A stretch of 64,000 bases of DNA, taken from the NCBI RefSeq assembly GCF_003711105.1, contig NZ_CP023865.1, positions 4,985,001-5,049,000 on the forward strand. The letters are read 5' to 3'. Below the pieces are notes generated by a model that was given only the letters and a program-made list of their open reading frames with translations, searched no databases and was not told the DNA's origin. Source of the DNA: Actinoplanes teichomyceticus ATCC 31121 (GTDB lineage: Bacteria > Actinomycetota > Actinomycetes > Mycobacteriales > Micromonosporaceae). Shown piece by piece: positions 52,098 through 60,546 of the stretch (position 1 is its first letter; the number at the start of each line of letters is the position of its first letter). Made by a program: the position numbers and the translations under genes.

Positions 52098-52369
52098 GTC
52101 CGGCGGCAGCCCGGTCACGCGCAGTCCGGGAACCCGGGAGTCAGCCGGGGCGATCCGGTACCACCACGGTGGCGCGTGGGCTCGCGGCTCGCCCGGCACG
52201 GCGAGGGAACGATTCGTCGGGACGTCCCGGCGGCCGATCTCCGGCCGGATCCTTGCCGGTACGACGGGCCGGGCCCCACGGGAGCGCACCGCGCCCGGTG
52301 CGGCGGCGCGTCGGGTGCGGGTGTCACGCGACGCGCCGCCGGGCTGCTCAGGTCGTACACGGAAAGGGT
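52098..52369. other. GC-rich spacer with no gene seen
   Basis: About 270 bases between the cupin stop and the pectate lyase terminator. Open frames here encode Arg/Pro/Gly-rich strings without recognisable features and are not called. Several short inverted repeats (for example CCGGGCCCC near 52268) are expected at this GC content. Confidence 0.4.
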
Positions 52370-52390
52370 CGGGCGGCAGCGGGCCGCCCG
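52370..52390 (-). terminator. Hairpin after the pectate lyase gene
   Basis: CGGGCGGC, loop AGCGG, GCCGCCCG forms a perfect eight-bp stem five bases past the stop of the last gene of the uronate operon. Confidence 0.65.
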
Positions 52391-52394
52391 CGTC

Positions 52395-53696
52395 TCACGC
52401 CGCGAGGTTGAGGCGGCCGGCGCCGGCCCGGGCGTCGACCACGGCCGGCACCTGCGCGGTCGGGGTCAGCGGGCCGGGCCGCAACGTCGGCGTCCAGCCG
52501 GCGTCGGCGCCCAGATCCGGGTCGTGGGTGGCGTTGTAGGCGGCGAGCAGGTCGACCGCGGAGACCGGGCCGGTGCCGATCCGGGTCAGCGTGCCGATCT
52601 CGGTGAGCGCCGTGCCGCCCCAGTCGTGGACCACCTCGTCCAGGGCGAGGTCGGCGCTGCGCAGCACGAAGTTGTTCTCCGCGTGGATCGCCGAGTGGAC
52701 GCCGACGCCCCAGGAGTAGCTGTAGGTGTCCTCGTCGGTCGCGTAGTAGTAGTTGTCGTAGAGGTCGATCCGGCCGAACCGGACGCGCGGCGCACGCTGG
52801 CCGACGTTGGCGAACCTGTTGTGATGGATGGTGACGCGCAGCTTCCCGACGTCCGCGCCGACCGTGTTGGTGGAGCCGATCAGCATGGTCTTGTCGTGTT
52901 CCTGGAAGACGTTGTACGAGATCGTCACCAGGTCGGACGCCCGGATCACGTCGAGCGCGCCGTCGTGCACCTGGTACGGCCGCCCGAAGTGGGACGGTTG
53001 CGCCGAGTCGTCGTTGTCGCCGTCGCTGAACGTGTTGTGGTCGGCCCACACGTGCGTCGCCCCGGTCAGCGTGATCAGGTCGTACGCCGAGTTCCAGTTC
53101 CCGGTCGAGCCGTCGGTCGGGTCCCAGGCCGGGAAGCAGTCGGCGGCGTCCTCCAGCCGCAGGTTGCGCACGATCACGTTGTCCACGTTGGAGATCAGCA
53201 GGTTGAGGCCGCGCAGCCGGGCGTTGCCGAGGCCGAGGATGGTCGTGTTGGACGGCACCCGCAGCTGGACGTCGGCCGCCTGGTTGCGCGCCGACCGCAC
53301 CCGGGCCTCCTCCAGCGGGCCGCTGGGCCGGGTGGCGCGGCCCCAGACCGCCGGGTCGTAGGCGGCCAGGTAGCCGGCCAGCGAGTACGCCGGGTCGGCG
53401 TACGACGCGCAGTCGCCGTCCGGCCGGATGGTGCCGGCGACCAGCACGATCCGCGGCGCGGTGTCGGTGCCGCCGAGCGCGGCGGCGAGCTCGGCACGGG
53501 TGCGCACCACGTACACGTGGTCGCCGGCGGCGGTGGCGCCGCCGGTGGTCCCGGAGCCGGAGGCGGCCCAGCCGTCGTTCGCGGGCAGGACCTCGCGGGC
53601 GGCGGCGGGCACCAGGTCGGTGGCGGATGCGGGGACGGTGGCGACGCCGGCGAGGAGGAGGCCGGACGTCACCGCGAGAGCGGTTCTCCGAAGCAT
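52395..53696 (-). CDS. Secreted pectate lyase, family PL1
   Basis: This 433-residue enzyme has a signal peptide (ALAVTSGLLLAGVATVPASA, about 6-25). The catalytic beta-helix shows family features: GTTGGATAAGDHVYVVRTRA (start of the parallel helix), ADVQLRVPSNTTILGLGNAR, NVIVRNLRLEDAADC, WADHNTFSDGDND (Ca-binding Asp) and LRVTIHHNRFANVGQRAPRV. The last contains the HHNRF and RAPRVRFG catalytic arginine region. It cleaves polygalacturonate by beta-elimination with calcium, yielding unsaturated oligogalacturonides. ATG 53696 follows AGGAG. It is the last gene of the uronate operon, 12 bases after the cupin gene. Confidence 0.93.
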   Translation of the reverse strand: MLRRTALAVTSGLLLAGVATVPASATDLVPAAAREVLPANDGWAASGSGTTGGATAAGDHVYVVRTRAELAAALGGTDTAPRIVLVAGTIRPDGDCASYADPAYSLAGYLAAYDPAVWGRATRPSGPLEEARVRSARNQAADVQLRVPSNTTILGLGNARLRGLNLLISNVDNVIVRNLRLEDAADCFPAWDPTDGSTGNWNSAYDLITLTGATHVWADHNTFSDGDNDDSAQPSHFGRPYQVHDGALDVIRASDLVTISYNVFQEHDKTMLIGSTNTVGADVGKLRVTIHHNRFANVGQRAPRVRFGRIDLYDNYYYATDEDTYSYSWGVGVHSAIHAENNFVLRSADLALDEVVHDWGGTALTEIGTLTRIGTGPVSAVDLLAAYNATHDPDLGADAGWTPTLRPGPLTPTAQVPAVVDARAGAGRLNLAA

Positions 53697-53708
53697 GAGC
53701 GCTCCTAT

Positions 53709-54044
53709 TCAGGAAACGGGTTCCAGATGCATCCAGGTGAAGATCAGCGGATCGGCGCCCTGGCTGATCAGGTGGTGGTCCTCACCCGGTTCGAACACCA
53801 CGACGTCACCGGCCTGGAATCTGCCGGCCTCGGCGCCCTCGATCTCGATGGCGCCGCTGCCCTGCACGATGACGAAGACCTCGGGGACGGTGTGCACGTG
53901 CCGGCCCGGCTCGTCGTGGGTGCGCAAGCCCGGTTCGGCGTACACCCGGAACCCGCCGTTGCGCACCACGTGTCCGGGCAGCACGCTGGTGAACCGCGGG
54001 CCGCGGTGGTGGGCCCGCAGGTCAGCGAGGCTCAGTTTGCGCAT
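53709..54044 (-). CDS. Small cupin, KdgF-like
   Basis: This 111-residue single cupin barrel has metal motif GRHVHTVPEVFVIVQGSGAI (two His, Glu) and EPGEDHHLISQGADPLIF. Its size and operon position between sugar-acid genes and a pectate lyase match KdgF, the cupin that opens unsaturated uronates from pectin or alginate. That is inference; the conserved KdgF active-site set cannot be verified by eye. Its start lies 23 bases inside the end of the upstream oxidoreductase gene, and the pectate lyase start is 12 bases past its stop, so all three are one transcript. Confidence 0.75.
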   Translation of the reverse strand: MRKLSLADLRAHHRGPRFTSVLPGHVVRNGGFRVYAEPGLRTHDEPGRHVHTVPEVFVIVQGSGAIEIEGAEAGRFQAGDVVVFEPGEDHHLISQGADPLIFTWMHLEPVS

Positions 54045-55122
54045 GGGTGGTCGCTCCCCTCTCGAAGATCACCTGTTGCGGGCCGGCCGCCCAGGGAAGG
54101 TCGTGTTCGGACGGCAGCAGGCCGGTGGCGGCGACCTGCCGGACGAGTGCGTCGGCGCCGGGCAGGACCAGCCCGCCGCCGTCCGGGTGCGGTCGCAGGA
54201 ACACCGCGGGGATCGCCACCGGCGGCGCCGACGCCGCGATGGCCTCGGCGACCGCGGTGAACGTCCGGGTCCGGTCCAGCGGGGCGACCAGGGGCGCGCC
54301 GCTGAGCAGGTTCTCCAGCAGCCCGACCCGCCCCGGCACCTCCCGCGGCGAGCTCTCCCCCGGCATCCGCAGCCGATCGGTCGGGTACTCCAGCACGGCG
54401 TCGCCGATGCGGATCTCGCCGGCCACGAACACCGGCGAGGCCAGCGTCACCGCGATCGTGATCCGCCGCCGGTCCGCCCCGGTCAGCCGCAGGAACGTGC
54501 AGTCGTCCGTCTCGATCGGGCGGGTCCGGTAGCGTTCCAGCTCCATCCGGACCGGCGGGAACCCGTCGGCGACGGCCAGCGCCTGCATCAGCGCGTGCGC
54601 GAACGGGTTGACCAGCGCCCCGTCGAACGCGGTCTGCCGCCCGGCCCACGGCGAGCGCCGGTAGTAGCTGTCCGGCCGCCACCACGCCCCGGCCGCGGAC
54701 ACCGGCTCGGCCTCGCCGGCGGTCGCCGCGCGCAGCCGGGCCAGCGCCGCCGAGCCGAGCGCCTGGAACCCCACCTGGCAGCGCCGGCCGCGCTCGCGCA
54801 CCGCGGCGGCCAGCGTGTCGTGCTCGGCGAGCGTGGTGACCGGCGGTTTCTCCAGCAGCAGGTCGGCGCCGGCGGCCAGGCAGTCCAGCGCGATCGGCAG
54901 GTGGGTGTGCGGCGGCGTGCAGACGATCACGGCGTCCGGGCGGGCGGCGGCCAGCATCTCGCGGTGGTCGCCGAAGAACGGCACGCCCGGCTCGGGGTCG
55001 ACCGGGTTGCGGTCGCACAGCGCGGCGATCTCCAGGACGCCGCGCCCGGCGAGGTCCCGCAGCGTACGCCGGTGCGAGATGCCGTGCCCGCCCGCGCCGA
55101 TCAGCGCGACCCGGGGCGTCAT
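54022..55122 (-). CDS. Gfo/Idh/MocA-family oxidoreductase (second copy)
   Basis: This 366-residue NAD(P)-dependent sugar oxidoreductase has the Rossmann start VALIGAGGHGISHRRTLRDL, VIVCTPPHTHLPIALDCLAA and LLLEKPPVTT (the EKP motif with the catalytic Lys), then a C-terminal alpha/beta dimerisation domain containing GAWWRPDSYYRRSPWAGRQT. ATG 55122 overlaps the stop of the upstream reductase (ATGA). The family oxidises or reduces sugars, sugar acids and inositols; the substrate cannot be set. Together with the isomerase and reductase genes it probably handles a galacturonate- or glucuronate-derived product. Confidence 0.88.
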   Translation of the reverse strand: MTPRVALIGAGGHGISHRRTLRDLAGRGVLEIAALCDRNPVDPEPGVPFFGDHREMLAAARPDAVIVCTPPHTHLPIALDCLAAGADLLLEKPPVTTLAEHDTLAAAVRERGRRCQVGFQALGSAALARLRAATAGEAEPVSAAGAWWRPDSYYRRSPWAGRQTAFDGALVNPFAHALMQALAVADGFPPVRMELERYRTRPIETDDCTFLRLTGADRRRITIAVTLASPVFVAGEIRIGDAVLEYPTDRLRMPGESSPREVPGRVGLLENLLSGAPLVAPLDRTRTFTAVAEAIAASAPPVAIPAVFLRPHPDGGGLVLPGADALVRQVAATGLLPSEHDLPWAAGPQQVIFERGATTHAQTEPR

Positions 55123-56582
55123 CGGGCGGCCGCCGCGACGGTGGCCGCCGCCCCGTGCCGGGCCAGCTCCCCCGACCAGCGGATCAGCTCGGTGCGCAGG
55201 GCGGCGTCGGCGGCCAGCTCGGCCGGGAACACCTCGTGCACCCCGAGCAGCGCGTCGACCAAACCGCGCGGGGTGTCCGGCTGTCCGGCGAGCGCGGCAC
55301 GGATCCGCCCGGCGAGCGGGTCGTCGAGCGGCAGGGCGGCGCCGTCGTCGGCGTACCCGCGGGCGAAGCGCATCCAGCCGGCCAGGACCAGCGCCGCCCA
55401 CACCGGCACCGCCCCGGCCCGGCGGCGGTCGGCGATCGTGCCGAGCAGCCGGTGCGGCAGCTTCTGGGTGCCGTCCATGGCCACCTGGTGGGTACGGTGT
55501 CCCAGCTCCCGGTTCGCGAACCGGTTCAGGACGGTCTCGCCGTACCCGGTCACGGTCACCCCGGGCGGCGGGGTGACCGACGGCGCGATGTCCTCGGCCA
55601 GGAACCGGCGCAGCAGCACGCCCATCCCGGGCAGCTCCAGCGCGTCCGAGATCATCTCGCGGCCGGCCAGCGCGCCCAGGTACGCGCACGCCGAGTGCAC
55701 CGAGTTGAGCGCGCGCAGCTTGAGCGTCTCCCACGGGGCGACGTCGGTGGTCAGGATCGCCCCGGCGGCGGCCCAGTCCGGCCGCCCGCCGGGGAACCGG
55801 TCCTCGATGACCCACTGGTGGAACGGCTCGGCCACGACCGGCACGCGGTCGCCGACACCGAGCGCGGCCGCCGCCCGCCGGACGTGGTCGGCGCTGGTCG
55901 CGGGCACGATCCGGTCCACCATGGTGGCCGGGAACGCCACGTCCGGGCCCAGGCCGGCCCCGGCCACCTCCAGGGCCTGCTCCACCAGGCCGCGGATCCG
56001 CGGCCCGTTGCTCTGCAGGTTGTCGCAGCACAGCACGGTCAGCGGCGCGCCGCCGGCGGCCCGGCGCGCGAGCAGTCCCCGGGCCAGCAGGGCGGGCACG
56101 CTGACCGGCGGGGCCGCGCCGGTCAGCTGGGCGCGCAGCTCGTCGTCGAGCAGCAGCCGCCCGTCCGGCCCGAGCCGGTACGCCTTCTCGGTCACGGTCA
56201 GCGACACGATCCGGATGCCCGGGTCGGCGATGGCGGCCAGCACGCCGTACGGGTCGCCGGCCGCGTGGGCCAGCCCGGACAGGATGCCGACCGCCCGGGC
56301 GTGGTCCCCGCCGTCGCCGAGGGTGAGCACGCTGTAGAGCCGGTCCTGGGCGCGCAGCCGGTCCAGGACGTCGCGGGATCGCGGGGCGACGCCGACGATG
56401 CCCCAGTCGCCGCCGGCCGCCGCGACCGCGGTCTCGGTGTAGACGGCCTGGTGGGCCCGGTGGAAGGCGCCCAGTCCCAGGTGCAAAATGCCCGGCCGCA
56501 CGTCGCCGGGCGGGACCGCGGGGCGGCACTGCGCGGCGAGCCGGGGCAGGGCGGCGAGGCCGAGCATGGTGGTCACCGTCAT
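55119..56582 (-). CDS. uxuB: Mannitol dehydrogenase-family fructuronate reductase (UxuB-like)
   Basis: This 487-residue polyol dehydrogenase has an N-terminal Rossmann part (GILHLGLGAFHRAHQAVYTE, the family's GxGxFHRAH motif; GIVGVAPRSRDVLDRLRAQD). The C-terminal domain has the catalytic LKLRALNSVHSACAYLGALA region and WVIEDRFPGGRPDWAAAGAI, as in fructuronate and tagaturonate reductases. It should reduce fructuronate to mannonate or tagaturonate to altronate with NADH. ATG 56582 is directly at the end of uxaC (overlap of four bases). No mannonate or altronate dehydratase gene lies within the window, so the pathway must be completed elsewhere. Confidence 0.88.
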   Translation of the reverse strand: MTVTTMLGLAALPRLAAQCRPAVPPGDVRPGILHLGLGAFHRAHQAVYTETAVAAAGGDWGIVGVAPRSRDVLDRLRAQDRLYSVLTLGDGGDHARAVGILSGLAHAAGDPYGVLAAIADPGIRIVSLTVTEKAYRLGPDGRLLLDDELRAQLTGAAPPVSVPALLARGLLARRAAGGAPLTVLCCDNLQSNGPRIRGLVEQALEVAGAGLGPDVAFPATMVDRIVPATSADHVRRAAAALGVGDRVPVVAEPFHQWVIEDRFPGGRPDWAAAGAILTTDVAPWETLKLRALNSVHSACAYLGALAGREMISDALELPGMGVLLRRFLAEDIAPSVTPPPGVTVTGYGETVLNRFANRELGHRTHQVAMDGTQKLPHRLLGTIADRRRAGAVPVWAALVLAGWMRFARGYADDGAALPLDDPLAGRIRAALAGQPDTPRGLVDALLGVHEVFPAELAADAALRTELIRWSGELARHGAAATVAAAAR

Positions 56583-58000
56583 GCCGGCCGGTCCAGCCGG
56601 AAGACCCTCTTCGGCAGGTGGTAGGCCAGGTCGGCGATGGTCTCGGCGGCCTCGTCGAGCGGCAGGCGCCCCTCGGCGACCAGGCGGGCCAGGAAACCGG
56701 CGTCGATCCGGCGGGCCACGTCGTGCCGGGCCGGGATGGAGCAGAACGCGCGGGTGTCGTCGACGAAACCGGCGGTGTTGTAGAAGCCGGCGGTCTCGGT
56801 GACCGTCTCGCGGAACCGGCGCAGGCCCTCCGGGCTGTCCAGGAACCACCAGGGCGCGCCGAGGTAGAGCGCGGAGTACCCGCCGGCCAGCGGGGCGAGC
56901 TCGCGGGTGAACGTGGTCTCGTCCAGGGTGTAGAGGACGATCCGCAGGCGCGGGTCGTCGCCGTGGGCGTCCAGCAGCGGGCGCAGCGCCTGGACGTACT
57001 CGGTGGCCGACGGGATGTCGCCGCCGACGTCGCGGCCGTGCCGGGCGTGCAGCGCCCGGTTGTGGTTGCGCACCGAGCCCGGGTGCAGCTGCATGACCAG
57101 GCCGTCGTCGAGGGACATCCGGGCGAACTCGAGGAGCATGTGGGCGCGGAACGCCTCGGCGTCGCGGGTGTCGGCGGCGCCGCCCAGGCCCTTGCGGTAG
57201 AGCACGGCCGCTTCGGCGGCGCCCAGATCGAGGGTGGCGGCACTCGGGTGGCCGTGGTCGGAGCTGGTGGCGCCGGCCGCGACGAACACCTCGCGGCGGG
57301 CCCGCAGGGCGGCCAGGAAGCCCGGGTACGTCCCCACGTCCTGCCCGGTGAGCTCGCCGAGCGCGGCGACCCGGTCGGCCCAGCCGGCCCACTCCATGTC
57401 GACCAGGTCGTCCGGCCGGAACGTGGTGATCACCCGGCCGCCCGGGCCGCCCCAGCCGTCGGCGGCGAGTTTCGCGTGCGCCGCCAGGTCGTCGATCGGG
57501 CTCTCGGTGGTGGCCAGCACCTCGATGTTGAACCGGGTGAACAGCGCGCGGGGCCGGTACGCCGGCTCGGCCAGCCGGGCGGCGAGCTCGTCGTAGATCT
57601 CGTCGGCGGTGTCCGGGCCGAGCCGGCGGGTGATGCCGAAGACGTCGGCGAACACCTTCTCGGTCCACAGCCGCGACGGCGTGCCGCGGAACAGGTGCCA
57701 GTGCTGCGCGAGCAGCCGCCAGATGGCCCGGCCGTCCGTCTCCACCTCGCTGCCGTCGATGCTCGGCACGCCCAGCCGGGCGGGCGGGACACCCTGGCTG
57801 GCCAGCATCCGGGTGACGTAGTGGTCGGGCACCACGAACAGCCGGGCCGGATCCCCGAACGGCTCGTCGTCGGCCAGCAACGCCGGGTCGACGTGGCCGT
57901 GCGGGCTGATCAGCGGCAGGTCGCGGGCGTGGGCGTAGAGCTCACGGGCGATCTGGCGCCGGGTCGCCTCGGCGGGGAAGAGATGGTCTGGGTCGGTCAC
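56579..58000 (-). CDS. uxaC: Glucuronate/galacturonate isomerase (EC 5.3.1.12)
   Basis: This 473-residue amidohydrolase-fold isomerase has LPLISPHGHVDPALLADDEP (metal-binding HGHVD near residue 35), DHYVTRMLASQG, TFRPDDLVDMEWAGWAD, LLEFARMSLDDGLVMQLHPG and a C-terminal GFVDDTRAFCSIPARHDVAR. It converts D-glucuronate to fructuronate or D-galacturonate to tagaturonate. GTG at 58000 overlaps the previous stop. The operon order uxaC-uxuB with flanking Gfo/Idh genes and a pectate lyase indicates catabolism of pectin or glucuronoxylan breakdown products. Confidence 0.93.
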   Translation of the reverse strand: MTDPDHLFPAEATRRQIARELYAHARDLPLISPHGHVDPALLADDEPFGDPARLFVVPDHYVTRMLASQGVPPARLGVPSIDGSEVETDGRAIWRLLAQHWHLFRGTPSRLWTEKVFADVFGITRRLGPDTADEIYDELAARLAEPAYRPRALFTRFNIEVLATTESPIDDLAAHAKLAADGWGGPGGRVITTFRPDDLVDMEWAGWADRVAALGELTGQDVGTYPGFLAALRARREVFVAAGATSSDHGHPSAATLDLGAAEAAVLYRKGLGGAADTRDAEAFRAHMLLEFARMSLDDGLVMQLHPGSVRNHNRALHARHGRDVGGDIPSATEYVQALRPLLDAHGDDPRLRIVLYTLDETTFTRELAPLAGGYSALYLGAPWWFLDSPEGLRRFRETVTETAGFYNTAGFVDDTRAFCSIPARHDVARRIDAGFLARLVAEGRLPLDEAAETIADLAYHLPKRVFRLDRPA

Positions 58001-59301
58001 CTGATCTCCTCAAGATCTAGGAGGTCTTGCACACGGACGGCCTGGCCGGTTGCCAGCGATTCGTTGGCGGCCAGGCCGGTGAGCAGGGCACGGGCGCCGT
58101 CCACGGCGTTCGCCGTCCGGCGCAGCGGGTCGGCGGGCGCGTCCGGCCGGATGAGGTCGGCGAGCATCCGCACGTCGGCTCCCCCGTGCCCCTGCCGGGA
58201 GTACCCGTCCACCGTGATCTCCCGCGGCGGGGCCCAGAAGGGCCGCACCAGCAGGCGCCGTGACCCCTGCTCGGCGGTCGACAGCGAGCCGGGCTCGCCC
58301 TTGACCGCGCCGGCCGCGGCGGGCGCGACGTGATCGGTCTCCACCACCTCCAGCTCCAGGCGGCCCCGGCTGCCGTTGAACATCACCCGGTAGCCCTCCC
58401 ACGGGGCGTACGCGGTGAGGTGGTAGCTCATCGAGGCGCCCCGGGCATACTTCACCAGCACGGCCATGTCGTCCTCGATGGTCACCCCGGGCGCGAAGAC
58501 GTTGCGGTCGCGCAGATAGCCGTCGTGCTGCTCGGCTTCCAGATAGAGCTCGCGCATCGCCGGTTCGTCGGCGATGCGCAGCGCGAACGGGTCGCCCTCG
58601 GCGGCGGCCGCGCCGTGCGCGCGCTCGTAGTCGCGGGCGTACCCGTGCCGGCGGCCGGCCTCGCCGTAGAAGAACAGCCGGCCGGCCGCGAAGACCTGCT
58701 CGGGCGTGTCGTCCAGCCACCAGTTGACCAGGTCGAAGTGGTGGCCGGCCTTGTGCACGAGCAGGCCGCCGGAGTTGGCCTTGTCCCGGTGCCAGCGGCG
58801 GAAGTAGTCGGCGCCGTGCCGGACGTCGAGCAACCACTCGAAGTGCACCGAGCCGATCTCGCCGATCTCCCCGGACGCCAGGATCCGCTTCACCGCCTCG
58901 TGCAGCGGGTGGTAGCGGTAGTTGAAGGTGACCCGGACGCTGCGGCCGGTGCGCCGCTGCGCGGACAGGATGCGGCGGCAGCCGGCCACGTCGACGGTCA
59001 TCGGCTTCTCGGTGACCGCGTCGCAGCCGGCCTCCAGCGCGGCGACCAGGTACCGGTCGTGGTAGCGGTCCACGGTGGTGACCAGGGCGACGTCGACGCG
59101 CTCGCGTGTGAGCATCTCGGTGAAGTCGGCGGCGTCGTACACCGGCACCGGACGGGCGAGTCGCCGGTTGTGGACGGCCGGGCGGGCCGGGTTGGTGTCG
59201 GCGAGCGCGACCAGCTCGGCCACGTCGGCGTGGTCGGTGGTGAGCGCCCGGATGAACATCCCGGCCCGGGCGCCGGCGCCCACCAGGGCAAAGCGGAGCA
59301 T
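57997..59301 (-). CDS. Gfo/Idh/MocA-family oxidoreductase (first gene of the operon)
   Basis: This 434-residue protein has an N-terminal Rossmann domain (LRFALVGAGARAGMFIRALT, LVTTVDRYHDRYLVAALEAG, AVTEKPMTVDVAGCRRILSA) and a long C-terminal domain (DKANSGGLLVHKAGHHFDLV, FEWLLDVRHGADYF). The VHKAGHHFD motif carries the usual catalytic His/Asp set. ATG 59301 is chosen because GGAG lies eight bases upstream. The operator-like palindrome GCAAACGTTTGC begins 18 bases above this start, so the gene heads the repressed operon. The two Gfo/Idh proteins are only distantly alike and probably have different substrates. Confidence 0.9.
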   Translation of the reverse strand: MLRFALVGAGARAGMFIRALTTDHADVAELVALADTNPARPAVHNRRLARPVPVYDAADFTEMLTRERVDVALVTTVDRYHDRYLVAALEAGCDAVTEKPMTVDVAGCRRILSAQRRTGRSVRVTFNYRYHPLHEAVKRILASGEIGEIGSVHFEWLLDVRHGADYFRRWHRDKANSGGLLVHKAGHHFDLVNWWLDDTPEQVFAAGRLFFYGEAGRRHGYARDYERAHGAAAAEGDPFALRIADEPAMRELYLEAEQHDGYLRDRNVFAPGVTIEDDMAVLVKYARGASMSYHLTAYAPWEGYRVMFNGSRGRLELEVVETDHVAPAAAGAVKGEPGSLSTAEQGSRRLLVRPFWAPPREITVDGYSRQGHGGADVRMLADLIRPDAPADPLRRTANAVDGARALLTGLAANESLATGQAVRVQDLLDLEEIR

Positions 59302-59318
59302 TCCGTCGTCTCCGTTCG

Positions 59319-59330
59319 GCAAACGTTTGC
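59319..59330. promoter_or_regulatory. LacI-type operator GCAAACGTTTGC
   Basis: A perfect 12-base palindrome with the AAACGTTT core typical of LacI-family sites lies 18 bases upstream of the first gene of the uronate operon. Together with a second copy at 59449-59460 it brackets the divergent promoter region. Confidence 0.8.
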
Positions 59331-59448
59331 AACAGATTAGGAACGAGACCACGACGCAAGTCAATGGACCAACCATATTTGCCCCATTTTGCGGGATCTA
59401 CGTCATGCCCCGGCAACAGTGATGACATCGAAGGGCGTTGACACTTCA

Positions 59449-59460
59449 GCAACCGTTTGC
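59449..59460. promoter_or_regulatory. Second operator, GCAACCGTTTGC
   Basis: One mismatch from a perfect palindrome and from the first site, and 130 bases away, 52 bases upstream of the LacI start. The divergent genes and paired sites suggest one repressor controls both directions, possibly by looping. Confidence 0.75.
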
Positions 59461-59511
59461 ATTAATGGCTCCACCAGAGAGAGCCGGATCACATTCCGAG
59501 CAGGAGGCATC

Positions 59512-60537
59512 GTGGCCGTGACCATCCGGGACGTCGCCAAGGCGTCCGGAGTGCACATCTCCACGGTGTCGCGCACCTTCTCGGCGCCGCACCTGGTCAA
59601 CCCCGAGACCCGCACGCGGGTGCTGGCCACCGCGGAGGAACTGGGCTACCGCCCGAACCGGGCCGCCCGGGCGCTGATCACCGGGCGCACCCACAACATC
59701 GGCCTGATCGTGGCCGACATCGCGAACCCCTTCTTCCCACCCATGATCAAGGCGGCCGAGACCCACGCCCGGCGACGTGACTACCATGTCTTCGTCGCCG
59801 ACACCGACGAGGACCCGGTCGTCGAGACCGACCTCGTCCGGGCCCTGGCCAAGCAGGTCGACGGGATCCTGCTCTGCAGCCCCCGGATGAGCGACGACCA
59901 GATCGAGCAGCTGCGCCGCGAGGTGCCGCTGGTCGTCGTGAACCGCCTGATCGACGGGCTTCCGGCGGTGGTGATGGACGTCGGCGCGGGCGCTCGCTCG
60001 GCCGTACGCCATCTCGTCGACCTGGGCCACCGCCACCTCGCCTACCTGTCCGGTCCGCGCGGGTCGTGGACCAACCGGGAGATCCGCCGAGCCGCCGGGG
60101 CCGCCGCCCGGGCCGCCGGCGCGGAACTCACCGTCCTCGGCCCGCACCAGCCGGTGTCCTCGGCCGGTGCGGACACCTGCGAGGCGGTGCTCGCCACCGG
60201 CGCCACCGCGGTGCTCGCCTACAACGACCTGATGGCCATCGGCCTGCTCCAGTCGTTGCAGGACCGCGGTGTCGCCGTGCCGGAGCAGATCAGTGTCGTC
60301 GGCTTCGACGACATCGCGACCAGCGCTCTGGTACGACCCACGCTCACCACCGTGGCGAACCCGACCGCGGCCGCCGGGCGCGCCGCCGTCGACATGCTGC
60401 TCCAGCAGGGCGACGACGGCGCCACCGGACAGGTCACGCTCCGGACCGATCTGGTCATCCGCAACTCCACCGGGCCCGGGCCGTACGCCCCGGCCGGCGC
60501 GACCACCGCTCAGGTCGCCGCATACGTCAAGGAGTGA
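59512..60537 (+). CDS. LacI-family repressor of the divergent uronate regulon
   Basis: This 341-residue regulator has an HTH (TIRDVAKASGVHISTVSRTF) followed by the hinge YRPNRAARALITGRTHNIG, and a sugar-binding domain (LIVADIANPFFPPMIKAAET, SVVGFDDIATSALVRPTLTT). GTG 59512 follows AGGAGG by four bases; a GTG two codons later is possible. It is divergent from the uronate catabolic operon and immediately upstream of the ABC importer. The two palindromic sites between the operons are its most probable targets. The inducer is likely a uronate or a breakdown product, by inference. Confidence 0.9.
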   Translation: MAVTIRDVAKASGVHISTVSRTFSAPHLVNPETRTRVLATAEELGYRPNRAARALITGRTHNIGLIVADIANPFFPPMIKAAETHARRRDYHVFVADTDEDPVVETDLVRALAKQVDGILLCSPRMSDDQIEQLRREVPLVVVNRLIDGLPAVVMDVGAGARSAVRHLVDLGHRHLAYLSGPRGSWTNREIRRAAGAAARAAGAELTVLGPHQPVSSAGADTCEAVLATGATAVLAYNDLMAIGLLQSLQDRGVAVPEQISVVGFDDIATSALVRPTLTTVANPTAAAGRAAVDMLLQQGDDGATGQVTLRTDLVIRNSTGPGPYAPAGATTAQVAAYVKE

Positions 60538-60546
60538 CCCATCCCC

